A stretch of 62,892 nucleotides of DNA from the NCBI RefSeq assembly GCF_000149955.1, contig NW_017264845.1:1-62892 (forward strand), written 5' to 3'. A program made the position numbers and the translations under genes. The stretch is from Fusarium oxysporum f. sp. lycopersici 4287. Its lineage: Eukaryota; Ascomycota; Sordariomycetes; Hypocreales; Nectriaceae. Below are positions 32,803 to 43,200 of this stretch, in pieces. Within the stretch, counting starts at the first letter, position 1, and each line of letters begins with the position of its first letter. The notes beneath the pieces are model-generated. The model ran no database searches, was not told the origin of the DNA, and saw only the letters and a list, made by a program, of their open reading frames with translations.

Positions 32803-33910
32803 ATGTATTCTTTTTCAGGTTTTAAGCTGGCCATCGTGGCGGCGATCCTCGTTTTGACATTCTTTATTGGGCCTTATGATGTTCTGTCAAGACCACCAAC
32901 TGCTACATCTCCGGAGTGAAACACTCTTCCTCTACCAACTGTTGCCATCATAGGTACCGGAGGGACTGCTTTAGGAAAGGGGAACTCTCCAACCGATACC
33001 TCGCATTACGTATCCGGCGCTCATAATATCCACGATGTAGTTGTACCTATTCTGCCAGATCTGGACGGAATCGCCCATATTATCACAGAAGAAGTTCTTT
33101 CTATCGATAGCATCGACATTGGCACAAAGCAACTGATCATCATTCGTCATACTGTGATGAAATAGCTTCGACAGCCACATATATCTGGAGTGGTTCTCGT
33201 TCTCGGATCCAGCAAGTTAACCTTCGTGGCTGGGTTCTTGGAGCATACAATAGCGCTTGACGATTTCAACAAGTCTGTTTGTCTGACTGCTGCTCTGAAG
33301 CCAATCTTGGCGCGCGGCGCAGAAGGGCTTGGTAGCATACTGTCGGCTACAAGGGTGCCAGTCGCATCTCAGGACAACCAGATTCTCATCATCTTTAATG
33401 ATCTCATCACGCTTGCCAGGCGCAGCTACTAACAAAGCAACGTGCTATTTTCAGGGGTCAGGTCACTCTTGGGGAAAATTGTTGACTTGGGACCCGAGAG
33501 GATACACAGGCCAAGCGACAGCCCCAAGACGTTACAAGTTCGACGAGGACCAGGTGTATAAGAAGGCTAAGACTGAGTCTAAGTACTTCCCTTCTACGAG
33601 CGAACAGAGTGACTTCGATATCGCTGTGAAGGACGTGGTCAAAGGGGCGGTTTTGGGGGTCGAGGATGGATATTGGCCTGAGCCGTTGGTGAAAGGCCTC
33701 GGAACACTGATGAATGGGTCGGATGTTATTGTGGCTGCAGTCTCCTATGGTTTCTCCTACAATATAAAACACAGGATAGATGGAGTAGTACAAGCAGGTG
33801 ACTGGACTGATCGCGATCGTATGATGCTAATCCCGCCATTTCTACTGGCCTCAATTATGAGCAGGGAAGAGATACCGGATTTCATCGCGACGCCTTACAA
33901 GGAAGTCTAA
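32803..33910 (+). pseudogene. Secreted L-asparaginase-like gene, disrupted by stops and a frameshift
   Basis: The ATG at 32803 begins a clear signal peptide (KLAIVAAILVLTFFIG). The asparaginase start follows: TVAIIGTGGTALGKGNSPTD, keeping the first catalytic threonine motif GTGGT. Then come DGIAHIITEEVLSIDSIDIG and ISGVVLVLGSSKL, where the family's second motif HGTDT is replaced by LGSSK. The frame is broken by TGA (32917-32919), TAG (33163-33165) and TAA (33430-33432). After about 33480 the reading moves to another frame and continues through AVKDVVKGAVLGVEDGYWPE to a tail at 33910. All three stops could come from C-to-T changes (CGA, CAG, CAA). The TAA lies in a CTACTAAC that mimics a branch point, so an intron ending at the TTTCAG near 33455 is possible, but no GT donor fits. 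Two catalytic motifs are compromised, so it is non-functional. Confidence 0.6.
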
Positions 33911-34628
33911 CTAGAAATAGTGCTTGATTCCGCAATTTGTAACCCGGACGTATATTGAACCCACCAACTACTTTGCTACTTCCAGACATGCTTATCCTCT
34001 CGACTATGGCTCGTATCTTGCCTTCGCTGTTGAGAGATGGCTGAAATATTAATGACCTCTCTGGCCTTGCCATCTGTCGTTGTACACATCTGGCAGGTGA
34101 CCTTATTGGTACTGTAATGATCTTGGACTTGTCATGGTCTTGAATGGCCGCCACACGACGCAACTAGATGCATCTGGCTAATGTCTCTCATAACAATGTC
34201 TTTAAGCGGTGAAACCTATTTATTCTGGAGCCTAGAAAACAGGATCGAAACGTCACTTCTAAGTGGCAGCTATTGTGCAACATTCCAACCATCAAGACCA
34301 ACCCGACTCATGCGTAAAGTCGTGAATTCGCCAAAAGATACGTCGAAGAACAAGATAGAGCAAAGGCGTAGAAAATAGGCGTGACCAATATACAATTCCA
34401 CTGGTACATTAAAATTCAGCTATAAATTATCTTTGTTCCGCGCAATCCAGCGCAACTCCCATCTCCATCTTCATCCCTCTCCACGACGTCCGTTACCCCA
34501 AGCAAATTGTTATGCACACTCTTTAGACCAAAGGTTACACTATCTAGATGCTTATCAACGGAGCAACTTGAAAGAAGCCATAAATACTTTTATTTCCTAA
34601 CCATTGTCTCCTTTTAAACTGCGCGACA
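33911..34628. other. Gap, no gene recognised
   Basis: Short frames only. The one at 34181-34378 starts at ATG but has no recognisable features. Confidence 0.4.
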
Positions 34629-34793
34629 ATGCTATCAAACGCCAACACTAAAATGGATCCTGAGAGGCCAGACATCTCTAACAGCGCTCGCGGCGTTTGC
34701 TCCCATCATGCTGTTCACAACTGTCTGGAATTGGCTACTGGAGCAAATGGGACTTTCATATACTGCCAAAACAACCAATGCGGCTACTTATAA
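34629..34793 (+). CDS. 54-codon Cys/His-rich ORF, GRF-zinc-finger-like fragment
   Basis: ATG in good context (GACAATG) opens a short frame. Its C-terminal half reads VCSHHAVHNCLELATGANG, then FIYCQNNQCGYL. The order C-x2-H...C...G-x-F-x-Y-C-x4-C-G resembles the GRF type of zinc finger found in DNA-processing proteins. It ends at TAA (34791-34793). A perfect GTAAGT donor follows seven bases later, suggesting that the stop may have arisen inside an exon (CAA to TAA). The downstream exon was not found. Tentative. Confidence 0.25.
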   Translation: MLSNANTKMDPERPDISNSARGVCSHHAVHNCLELATGANGTFIYCQNNQCGYL

Positions 34794-35990
34794 GACATCG
34801 TAAGTTGCCGTCTACAACTAGACACACAAAGGATACGGTTGACCATCAAGAGTGCGCAGAGGTGTAATACGTATCATACAGTACTGTTGCTGCTCAGTTT
34901 CACAATACTAATCAGCAATTACTACGGCAATCGAGACTCACATATTCAGGAGGTCTTGGGACACAAATGGCAAGCCCTCATACCAATTGAATAGCCAACG
35001 TACCTTATCGAATACGAGGCTGCACTATGGGTACAAGGTTCACCTCTCCGTCATTAGCTCTTAGACAGTACCTCGAAATGCGACGTCTCAGTATGCAGAC
35101 CAGTCACGTGGCCGTGTTGTCTCGTCACAGTGATATCTAGTTCCCTTTGCATGACGGAGCACCTGTCACTAACGCCTTACTTTGGCGGAAAGCCGCATCT
35201 TGATCTTACAGGTCAGTGAGATGAAGCGATGGTTGGGGGAAACAGGGATTTCCGATGGCCTAGACTGGTTTTCGAGGCGAAACAAGGCGGTGTCTTTCAA
35301 GAATCGTGATAGTTAAGTACCAACCAAATGCAAACTTTTAGTTTCAAGATTGTTTGTGTATTTGATTGTACTGAGCCTGTCGAAGATGCGGGTGACAGAG
35401 GGATGGGGATTAATGTCTAAGTTGTGAGCTAGATGTGTTATTTGCAGTTGAGACTTGTGGCTGAGAGCTCAAATCAGCACAGAGAACTTAGAGTATGGAC
35501 TATAGGTAGAGTTCCAGGATGACAGAATTGAGCTGGGTGCTCAAGAAATAATTACCCATACGGCTATATTAAATGTGGCGCTATCAGTTTCGGGACCTTA
35601 AAATAGTCTTGCGCCAGACAGCTCTCCTTGAAGGGATTCTCTCAGTTACCCTGAGTCTACAAAGTGGCCAAGTGCAGTAACCTTAAAGACAAGTGATCCA
35701 AGGATCGCGTTGATAGCTTAGTAGTGGGATTACTGGGGAAGGAGCTCTACTCTATAGCTACAGGGGGCTAAAATGCAAACCTCAGACCTCGAACAAACCG
35801 CGAGACTGCTCGATACTGACTCTTCACTATATCTCTGACACTGAAAGTTCCTTCTATTTCATACAAAGATCTTGAAAAACAGTCCAGAATAGTTTCATAA
35901 GGACGTTAAACTTCCTTCACTAGTGAGGCTGAACCATACGATCGCTTGGAGATCTCTTATAGTGACGCAGTTGAGCTTTAGTAGGCGTCC
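34794..35990. other. Gap, no gene recognised
   Basis: About 1.2 kb without a convincing frame. The 3' region of the following minus-strand gene begins at 35991. Confidence 0.45.
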
Positions 35991-37172
35991 TCAAGCCCTT
36001 TCCAAACTCCAGCCAGCTTCATCGAGTAATAGCCTGACCTGATCGACATCTGAAGCAAGCACCTCTTCGGCATCGAGACCGGCAACGTTTGATAGAAGTT
36101 CCAATACCTTTTTCCGACGCACCGTGATATCAACCATGGACTCCCATTCAGCAAAGAAGCTTTCAACCATTTCCGGGGTCCAAGTTAGAGGATCCCCAAC
36201 CGGGTGCTCTTCATGACCGAAGTGGGCATAATACGCCAGTTTCTCCATTGTATCTCTCATGATGTTGATTCGGTTTTCCTTCGCCTGCACCTCGTACTGA
36301 AGTTCTCTCGTCTCTGCCTTTTTGTCTTTCAGCTCTTTCTTCAGCTTTCCTTCTCTGTAGGTTGCAGCATCAGAGACCTGCTTCAGTCGATTGAGGTCTT
36401 TGGTTACTATTGAGAGCTGTACTCTCTGTTCCTCAAACAGTTTGTCCGCCGCTTTTCTGTCTTCTTCTGCCTCCAATCTCCGCTCAACTTCTTCGTTCCT
36501 TTCCGCCTCAACTTTCTGCAGTTGTTTAGACTGATTATGTAATTTACTGCTCATCATATGCTTCTCTCTTTCATCAGCTTCTATTTTGCAGTAAACGTCT
36601 TTGAGTTGCGATAGAGCTTCTTCGATTCCCTTGGCTATTGAGTCATTCATGCGCTTCTGGGCAGATACGAGCTCCATGAAGTACTGTTGGAACTTGTCGG
36701 TAATGTCAAAATGTTCATCGATCGATATATGGTCCTCTGAAAGTTTTGAAAGATCTGGATGAGAATTTCTTCGATGGCGGGCGGCAATGCGCTTTTCGGC
36801 CTTGACATACAACCCCAGAAATGTCTCATGAGATGTACTTTTGGGCAATGTTGAGTTCGCCATTTGGTCGTCGGAGGTTTTGGTCAAACAAGCTTGCGTA
36901 ATATAATCCAACAGAGCTTGCAGGTTTTCCTCCAATCTATGTAAGGTCCTGTAGTCAAGTTCTTTTCTGTGACTTTCCGTAGAACTCGCATCTATCCGAG
37001 GATTGCAAGTTCGTCGCCTCGTTGCCACAAAGCCACAAAAAGAAGAATGTATACCGAGCAACGGCGCTTTATTATTGCTAAAAAAAGCAGAATAACTATG
37101 ACTTGTTGGCCTAGTTCGAGTATACGTGCTTACAATCACTGAGAAGCGTGATCTTCGGAATTTAGCTATCAT
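35991..37172 (-). CDS. Coiled-coil protein (393 aa)
   Basis: Single exon starting at a true ATG (37172). The N-terminus is Arg/Ser/Thr-rich and poor in acidic residues (MIAKFRRSRFSVIVSTYTRT), as in a mitochondrial presequence, although a later start at MANSTLP is possible. Residues about 155-305 are almost entirely charged heptads, with long runs such as KQLQKVEAERNEEVERRLEA and KLKKELKDKKAETRELQYEV. This predicts an extended dimeric coiled coil. The C-terminal 90 residues form a compact helical part (WTPEMVESFFAEWESMVDI, VLELLSNVAGLDAEEVL). No motor, kinase or GTPase motif is present. It could be a structural or scaffold protein. Orphan-like; family not recognised. Confidence 0.65.
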   Translation of the reverse strand: MIAKFRRSRFSVIVSTYTRTRPTSHSYSAFFSNNKAPLLGIHSSFCGFVATRRRTCNPRIDASSTESHRKELDYRTLHRLEENLQALLDYITQACLTKTSDDQMANSTLPKSTSHETFLGLYVKAEKRIAARHRRNSHPDLSKLSEDHISIDEHFDITDKFQQYFMELVSAQKRMNDSIAKGIEEALSQLKDVYCKIEADEREKHMMSSKLHNQSKQLQKVEAERNEEVERRLEAEEDRKAADKLFEEQRVQLSIVTKDLNRLKQVSDAATYREGKLKKELKDKKAETRELQYEVQAKENRINIMRDTMEKLAYYAHFGHEEHPVGDPLTWTPEMVESFFAEWESMVDITVRRKKVLELLSNVAGLDAEEVLASDVDQVRLLLDEAGWSLERA

Positions 37173-38496
37173 GTGGCGTTGACTGTCCTATTATTGTATA
37201 CTTCTGCAGTAGGACCTATGTTGACATCTTGGACGGGGCGGTGGGGTTCTGAGACCAACTGGCTGTTCTTTGTGTACAATGATCCAGGGTCATGAAGCGC
37301 CACTTTTCAACCCCCCTCCCCCCCCCCCCCGGCAACCATTACTGCTAATAATCCAGAGCTCAGCTCATATAATGAGGCTGTAATCTTTGCTTCGCTAGGC
37401 GCGCGGAACAACGGGTAGTGCCCCGTCTCTTGTAAGATCTAACGGGGCTCGCACGTCCTCTGTTGGTCGATAGTACACAAGTCCAAAGCCTGGCGGTAGT
37501 AGCCTAGGCGATGTTGGAAAACATGTGACGTGAAGATCTGATGTTTCACGGTGAATGCCGGTTCCCGAGTACACATGCTCTAACACCGCGAGGGGTAATA
37601 GCTTTGACCCTTATGCACCTTGGGCAATGCCATCAGTAAGATTGTGTGATTTGAAGCTAATGCGAAATCCTTGACCTTTTCTCAGTATGCACATGACGGC
37701 TAATGAATCAATACGTGTAGTCCGAGTCAAAGATCTACAATTCGTATCTCTTGCTTGATGACCCACCTTTTGAGTATTTCAGCTTTGGCGCATTCAACAC
37801 GCTTACCAACCACAAGGATTATGAGTGTCAGCTTCTGGCCGCGGCCGGCGGGATGTCGTTCCGGGCGTACACCGGTGTTCTGGTTTCGATGGTCTTCTAC
37901 CTTTACAGGGTTTTTAATGTTAATAAATTGCCCCATCTTGTTACCTTCACCATTCCCAAGTACAAGTACATGAAACATCTCAAGTCAGGGTTTTGAGCAA
38001 CTGTGTCTATGTCAGAGCGCCTCATGTCCTGGGTGCGTCTTGATATGAGCCAGTTTCATGCGTCATGTACTTCTACCCCAACCTCCAGCAGGTAAGAAGG
38101 TCATGGCAGTCCTAGCAGCCGGTGTACCTTGACACTCCATAGCTAGTTATCCGCAAGGGACGCCAGAAGACCTTATGGAGAAGAATGGGTACCTCAGTAA
38201 GGCTTTGTGATCTGAGCCGTTGAGAAAGGAGAAGTGAGTTCTGTTCACATTCAGACCACCATGGAAGCTTTTTGGGTAGAAGCTTGTATTATAAAAGGAA
38301 AATCTTGTCCTCATCACCTGTCTTTGCGGCTTGAAACTTACCTTGTAGGCAGTAATCGACTATATAGTTCGCATTCAGACGAAGCCAAGTGCAAACAACA
38401 CTAACAAGACAAGCGACGGAAGGACGTGATAACTATAATTTAATTTAAAGAGCCTTTAATTCCTTTAGAGGTCCTATGGTTATTATATAAGTATGG
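37173..38496. other. Gap with poly-C tract
   Basis: A C-run broken by one T occupies about 37310-37330, roughly 140 bp upstream of the coiled-coil gene start. The remaining 1.1 kb has only short frames on both strands and an AT-rich end near 38430-38480. Confidence 0.45.
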
Positions 38497-39737
38497 TTAA
38501 ATAAACGTTCTTGTAACAGGTGACCTTGAAGGCGTATGGGGTTGGGCCTTGACGAAAAGAGAGAAACGCCCACCAACACTATCATGGTAAAGCTTATGGA
38601 ATTTATCCAGGTCACCCCCATTGCCATATACTCTTTCCGAATAATTTCCAATCCCAATCTTAGCTCCTTGTAAAGCAGACTCGATGAGTGGCATAGGTCT
38701 GAATATGAAGGTGACGTCGGGTCCTTCCTGAAACATTGCTTCTCTCAAGCCTTGCTGCGACTTGAAGATGTGCTTTGCATAAGGCTTAAGGATCAGCAAT
38801 TTTATGTCAACGTCGACCATTTTGTCTTGGAGCTTGTTGAAATCGTCATAAAAGTCTTGCAAGCAAAATGATATTCGACTGATAAAGTCAAGTTCAGTAC
38901 TACCCAGAGTTTGACTGTTATCCATATCTGCCGAAGCTAACAGCAGAGAGAAGAACTGGCGTAGATCGCCACCAATCCAGTTACCTTGACTTGGGTTTCT
39001 CGAGTCAAGGTAATGTGCAAATATGACGGTTTTGAGTTGTTTATGCTTTTCGAAGCAGCGTTTTAAACGATCTGGGTCTATCTCCATCGGTTGCTCAATA
39101 CCAAGGATATGTTCGAATTCGAAGTGCTCCAACGAGGGCCATATCAACTGAGATGGAAGGTCAAGAGACATAGCGCGGACCATGAGTTTCTTGAGGCAAG
39201 TGAACCTGCTCATAACCGAGACAAGATCCTGTGGCTTCTCCTCCCCTTTGACAGAAATGAAGATTTCTTGGATCGCTGGAAGTACTTGAGTTATTCCTGG
39301 TCCGGGCTCTGATATATCGGTCAGGATACAGTCAGATACTAATATAATGTCTCCATTTCCACCTGTGTCAGGTGTACGGTGTTGGGCGAAATTGCCACTT
39401 TTCCAGCTTGTTGCCAGGCGTGCAAGTACCGAGCCCGGAGCAAATAGATCATACGTCCTGGGGTAAATCTTCAAGACCTTAACATGATCAGTCACGTTTT
39501 TGTGTTCGTGATTTTCGAGTAGCTTCTGGATACCATCCTCGTCTATCGACAGTTGGTGGAATAGAGATGGTGTCACACATGAGGAGAGTCTTTTGTTGAT
39601 AAGAGCGACATGTTTGAGATCCTGAGTGTCGAGGAACTCAAAGACCCGGTCCCATATTTCCTGTCAGTTTCCCAATTAGAAAGAAAGTCGGATATCCTAT
39701 AAGAAAGAACATTGCTCACATTAGCCAATGCTTCCAT
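38497..39737 (-). CDS. F-box protein
   Basis: A tiny first exon 39737-39720 (ATG, six codons) joins over a 59-bp intron (GTGAGC...CTGACAG) to exon 39660-38497, giving 393 aa. The joined N-terminus reads MEALANEIWDRVFEFLDTQD, then LKHVALINKRLSSC. This is a textbook F-box (residues about 4-45), which binds Skp1 in SCF ubiquitin ligases. The remainder is Leu-rich without regular leucine-rich repeats. It includes VMSRFTCLKKLMVRAM and KQLKTVIFAHYLDSRNP, typical of fungal F-box proteins with a degenerate substrate-binding domain. The intron is essential to recover the F-box: without it the frame starts only at a GTG. The substrate is unknown. Confidence 0.75.
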
Positions 39738-40555
39738 GGCTCTCAGGAAGCTAGTGGGTAATATTTGGGAAGATCTGATCTGGCGACACTATCCATGGCG
39801 GCGCCATATCTTCCCTAGCTGTCTTTAATATGTAAATTATTCCTTGCATCTTGGATCATGGAATGCCCTCTACACCGCCTTCTGTCGAGGCATGACCATG
39901 AGCTTTCGAAGTGATTGAATGTACTTGTGTACCGCACCGCAATCACCTTAAGGAAAAGCCATCCATTGCACAGATACTAGGATTATTAATATCTACCTGG
40001 TCCATGACATAATATCCTTACCACTTATTCAATATTGTTGATCAACAGCCGAAACCAGTCAGTGGAGTGCTGAATGCGTCACTATAGTAATGAGGCTTAA
40101 GGCGGCCGCATTGCTGACCTGAATACGAAGACGGCAGGTCTCTGCGGATGCTCCGTGTGCACTAATGAAGAGTACTTCGAATGCCTATCCCTGTAAGCAT
40201 CCAGTAGGATGGCCCCTTAATCTTCATCTTGAAACGAACCAGCTGCAAGGCTCCATAGTCTTTGTTTCCTCGACCATGAACTCTTGTACTTGCGAGGCCT
40301 TCGCCAGGCGACCAGAACATTCTAGGATTGAAGCCTTCGACGGTATCTAGTTGCGCGCTAGGTTTTAGTATCTGGCCTCAAAGTTCACCGCCCGTTTGAC
40401 CACAGCAGTGCAATGACAGCTAGAACCTTGGCGACTTACTGTATTCCTAATTTCCATATTTATAGCCCAAGAGCTCCGGCACCATTCACGTTCCCCAAAC
40501 ATATTAAGTTGTTCAACCAAGTTGCCCATTTCAATACGATCAATATTCAACAAAA
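39738..40555. other. Gap, no gene recognised
   Basis: Short frames only. It should contain divergent promoters for the F-box gene (-) and the gene at 40556 (+). A TATTTATA-like box lies near 40457, about 100 bp upstream of the latter. Confidence 0.45.
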
Positions 40556-41086
40556 ATGGCCCACATTTATTCCGCGGTCTTTGTTCAGAAGCCCGATCCT
40601 TCAGAACCAGTTCATGAATCCGGCGGCAACTCTAGCCCCAGAGGGGACCCCACCGAGTCCTTTGGCAAAGACTATCCTTCAAATCATGGCCAGCAAGAGC
40701 ACTGCGGCACCGCAGATACTTCGACTTCGGACAATCGCAATGTTCCTGGCTTAGACTCTGCCATGGGCCATCTGAATGATGCTGTTCAAAACATCATCAG
40801 AAGTGCCAGGGAAGCTACCGATGGACTACGTTTCGGTAACCAACCCAGCACAGGATTGGACCGCGATAATGGGGCCACATCGATTATCAACCCTGAGGCG
40901 CATGGAGATGCCACGCAAATCAATGGATCAGTATACACAAGTAATACCAGCAACACCCAACGGATTTTCAAACGGAATATCATCACATACAAGCCTAAAA
41001 AGATCGGGAGTAGCATCCAGGTCAATGTAAGAGTTGCCGTCAGGAAGAGGAAGAGGAAAAGACAGAAAAAGAAAGGTCATATCTAG
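40556..41086 (+). CDS. Small protein with amyloid-motif-like segment and basic tail
   Basis: ATG in strong context (AAAATGG) and a 176-aa product. The N-terminal 65 residues are polar and Ser/Gly/Asp-rich. A short helix follows (SAMGHLNDAVQNIIRSAREA). Residues about 118-137 read DATQINGSVYTSNTSNTQRI, an A-x-Q-I-N-G-x-V pattern. This resembles the short polar amyloid motifs that link fungal NLR receptors with HET-S-type effectors. The C-terminus is a dense Arg/Lys stretch (RKRKRKRQKKK), possibly a nuclear signal. A GTAAGA at 41025 could splice out this basic tail, giving an alternative end. No NLR gene lies in the window. The ORF is sound; the amyloid reading is an inference from resemblance. 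Confidence 0.5.
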   Translation: MAHIYSAVFVQKPDPSEPVHESGGNSSPRGDPTESFGKDYPSNHGQQEHCGTADTSTSDNRNVPGLDSAMGHLNDAVQNIIRSAREATDGLRFGNQPSTGLDRDNGATSIINPEAHGDATQINGSVYTSNTSNTQRIFKRNIITYKPKKIGSSIQVNVRVAVRKRKRKRQKKKGHI

Positions 41087-42600
41087 AGAAGGATTCACGC
41101 ATGGCAAGCTGATCAGCCAAGTGGGAAAAAGCCTCATACGACTAGCATCCCCACCTCAGTTTCAAACTCTCCGTATTTTTTTTTTTTGCCTAAGATATTA
41201 CACTGTACTTGACATAGTTGCGACTCGAAACCTACTTACACAGTCCGTTAGCCTGTCACCACGATATTTCTTGAATAACATAGCAGTCCATTGCTCCACG
41301 TCCAATAGCAAACAGTCCTTCTTTCAGTAGAACTATCCAAGGGGGGCAGCGGCTCCCGTGACCCCCTAGCTCCCCCAATCTTATTCTTCTTTTACCTAGT
41401 ATATACGCAAGCGTCCAAAGCTACGATCCTGATTATTGTGCATTCCGTGGAACAAAGCTCTGTGGATGCAGTGTTTGTCTGATATCGCTTGTTCATAACA
41501 TGAAATCTTTGACACCTGAGGTGCTGAAGTGTCAAAAATCAATCTTGCAGGCTGGCAGCACTTTCAATAACAGTCACCTAATACACTTTCTGGGGTTGCC
41601 TTGATCTGAAGGGTCTAGACGTTTACTATGTCTATCCAAGCCTGATGTTGAAGGTCGATTCATCGGCTTGAGATATGGCGATGTCTGTGTCTGGAAAGCT
41701 CGACATGGATTCAGGTTCGTTTGTCTCGTGCGACTCATCGACACGGCATTGGATGCAACTAGCCCGGCAGGTTCGTCATATTTTCTCTCAGCCCTGCACC
41801 TACTGTGCATCTGGGGATCGATGAAATGGTTCAATTCGTAGCGATAGATCAGGGTGTACATCTATGCATCTACATCATAAATGTCCCCCAGCCGGCATGA
41901 AAGGTCTCATGTAAGTGTCGTCGCGTTCCATCCATAGGGATCTTTTGGGTCAGCGCGCATGGTAGGGGTCTTTTGTGTCCCTATATCTTTGCCCTGCTTA
42001 CGGCAGATATGTTTATTTCTTATTGTAAAGTATTGGCTCCATGACTCGAAGCAATCTTGTATATGTAACATGCACGCCAGGCTGGGATTTGACATCTCGT
42101 CGGATGCGCGAGAGTCGAGATTCTAATAGCACCAGAAGATGATTACATGTATTAACACAAAGCACGGGTTATATATATTCAGGCAAGTATATAGATTACA
42201 AAATAGAATTAGAGTTTATTTCCTCTATCACGGCAGTTTCGGGCGAAGTTCCCACCAACATATTGCTAATCCCTAAAGTGCTATATTTCTTATATTATAA
42301 GTTATTAAGATCTCGTTAGTAGAGTTTGGCGTCTATCTTGCTAAATCTGACACTGTTTGCGTACGGGTGCTACCAGTTCATAGTACCACTCTAAACCACT
42401 TAAGCTATATAGCTATTATCTTATCTTAGGTGCGCTTCTGATATCTTAACCTTAGCAATATAAGAGTGACTTTTGTTATTTGTTTTAAAACCGAAGCAAA
42501 GCGTTGAGGTAGATGTAATAGTAAGAGGAGGATTAAGATAATCTAATCGAAGCTACCCTAGGCACGCCCTCCTTCCATCTAAGTAGTCCAGTAACAACTC
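41087..42600. other. AT-rich gap with tRNA-like fragment
   Basis: No gene recognised. 42120-42560 is strongly AT-rich with many TA dinucleotides, as in sequence altered by RIP or old transposon debris. It includes a tRNA-like fragment on the minus strand (42366-42413). Confidence 0.5.
42366..42413 (-). other. tRNA-like fragment (D-arm and anticodon arm), not a complete tRNA
   Basis: Read on the minus strand, TAGCTTAAGTGG (42407-42396) fits the Pol III A box. The D-stem GCTT can pair with GAGT. A following arm with loop ATGAACT (42381-42375) has T at position 33 and a GAA anticodon, partially paired. No T-arm or B box with TTCGA follows and no acceptor stem closes, so this is a remnant, perhaps tRNA- or SINE-derived. 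Confidence 0.3.
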
Positions 42601-42720
42601 TCCCCTGTAAAAATTCTTTCTTGGCACGCACTGTTAGTGCCGTGTTAGGAGCGGGATTTTCTGCAGGCCACGCGACCACACAAAACTGCGGGGATGCTAT
42701 CGGCTCCCTAACAGCAGTTT

Positions 42721-43113
42721 TCAGAGAAGGAATTTTGGAGAGTTCGCCTTCTCTGACAACACCTTTGTCGGATCTAATGGCGGCACCTCAGAACCAGAAC
42801 GCCTTAGATATCGGAGGACGATGCCCATGGCATCGGTAGCGACATCCTCCCGATCAACGACGCCGATTGCGATGGGTTTTTCTCCTTTGAAGGCAAGCCG
42901 CACCGTCGGCCTCTGATTCCTTCCCGAGGTTTTTCCCTGCCGCCGCGACAGTCGACTACGAGCTACAACTTGGTTACTGGAGATTGTGGACTGCGTCGGC
43001 AGATGTAGTGATGCGCGAGAGAATTCTGGTCGGTGGAAAAAGTTCGACAATAGATTGCCCCCGAACCCGCTGACGGGTGACGGGCTTGAGAAATACAGCA
43101 CCTTTTGTGCCAT
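42721..43113 (-). CDS. Doubtful 130-aa ORF in a GC-richer island
   Basis: ATG at 43113, product basic and Ser/Arg-rich (for example SRLSRRQGKTSGRNQRPTVR) with no recognised domain. The surrounding 42600-43190 segment is clearly richer in GC than the AT-rich flank, suggesting a separate origin or protection from mutation. The opposite strand is also partly open. It may be a remnant of a mobile element. Confidence 0.2.
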   Translation of the reverse strand: MAQKVLYFSSPSPVSGFGGNLLSNFFHRPEFSRASLHLPTQSTISSNQVVARSRLSRRQGKTSGRNQRPTVRLAFKGEKPIAIGVVDREDVATDAMGIVLRYLRRSGSEVPPLDPTKVLSEKANSPKFLL

Positions 43114-43200
43114 TGGTATGCTGGATGGTGAAGGAAGCGGGGTTTCCCTGTACCTAGCTAGCTCAGCACGTCTTTTGCTCCAGTAGGAGATCTGGCTTCG

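Noticed and set aside
33430..33457. Branch point CTACTAAC plus TTTCAG suggesting an intron in the asparaginase-like gene
   Set aside because: No GT donor fits within a normal distance without removing conserved sequence; kept only as an alternative.
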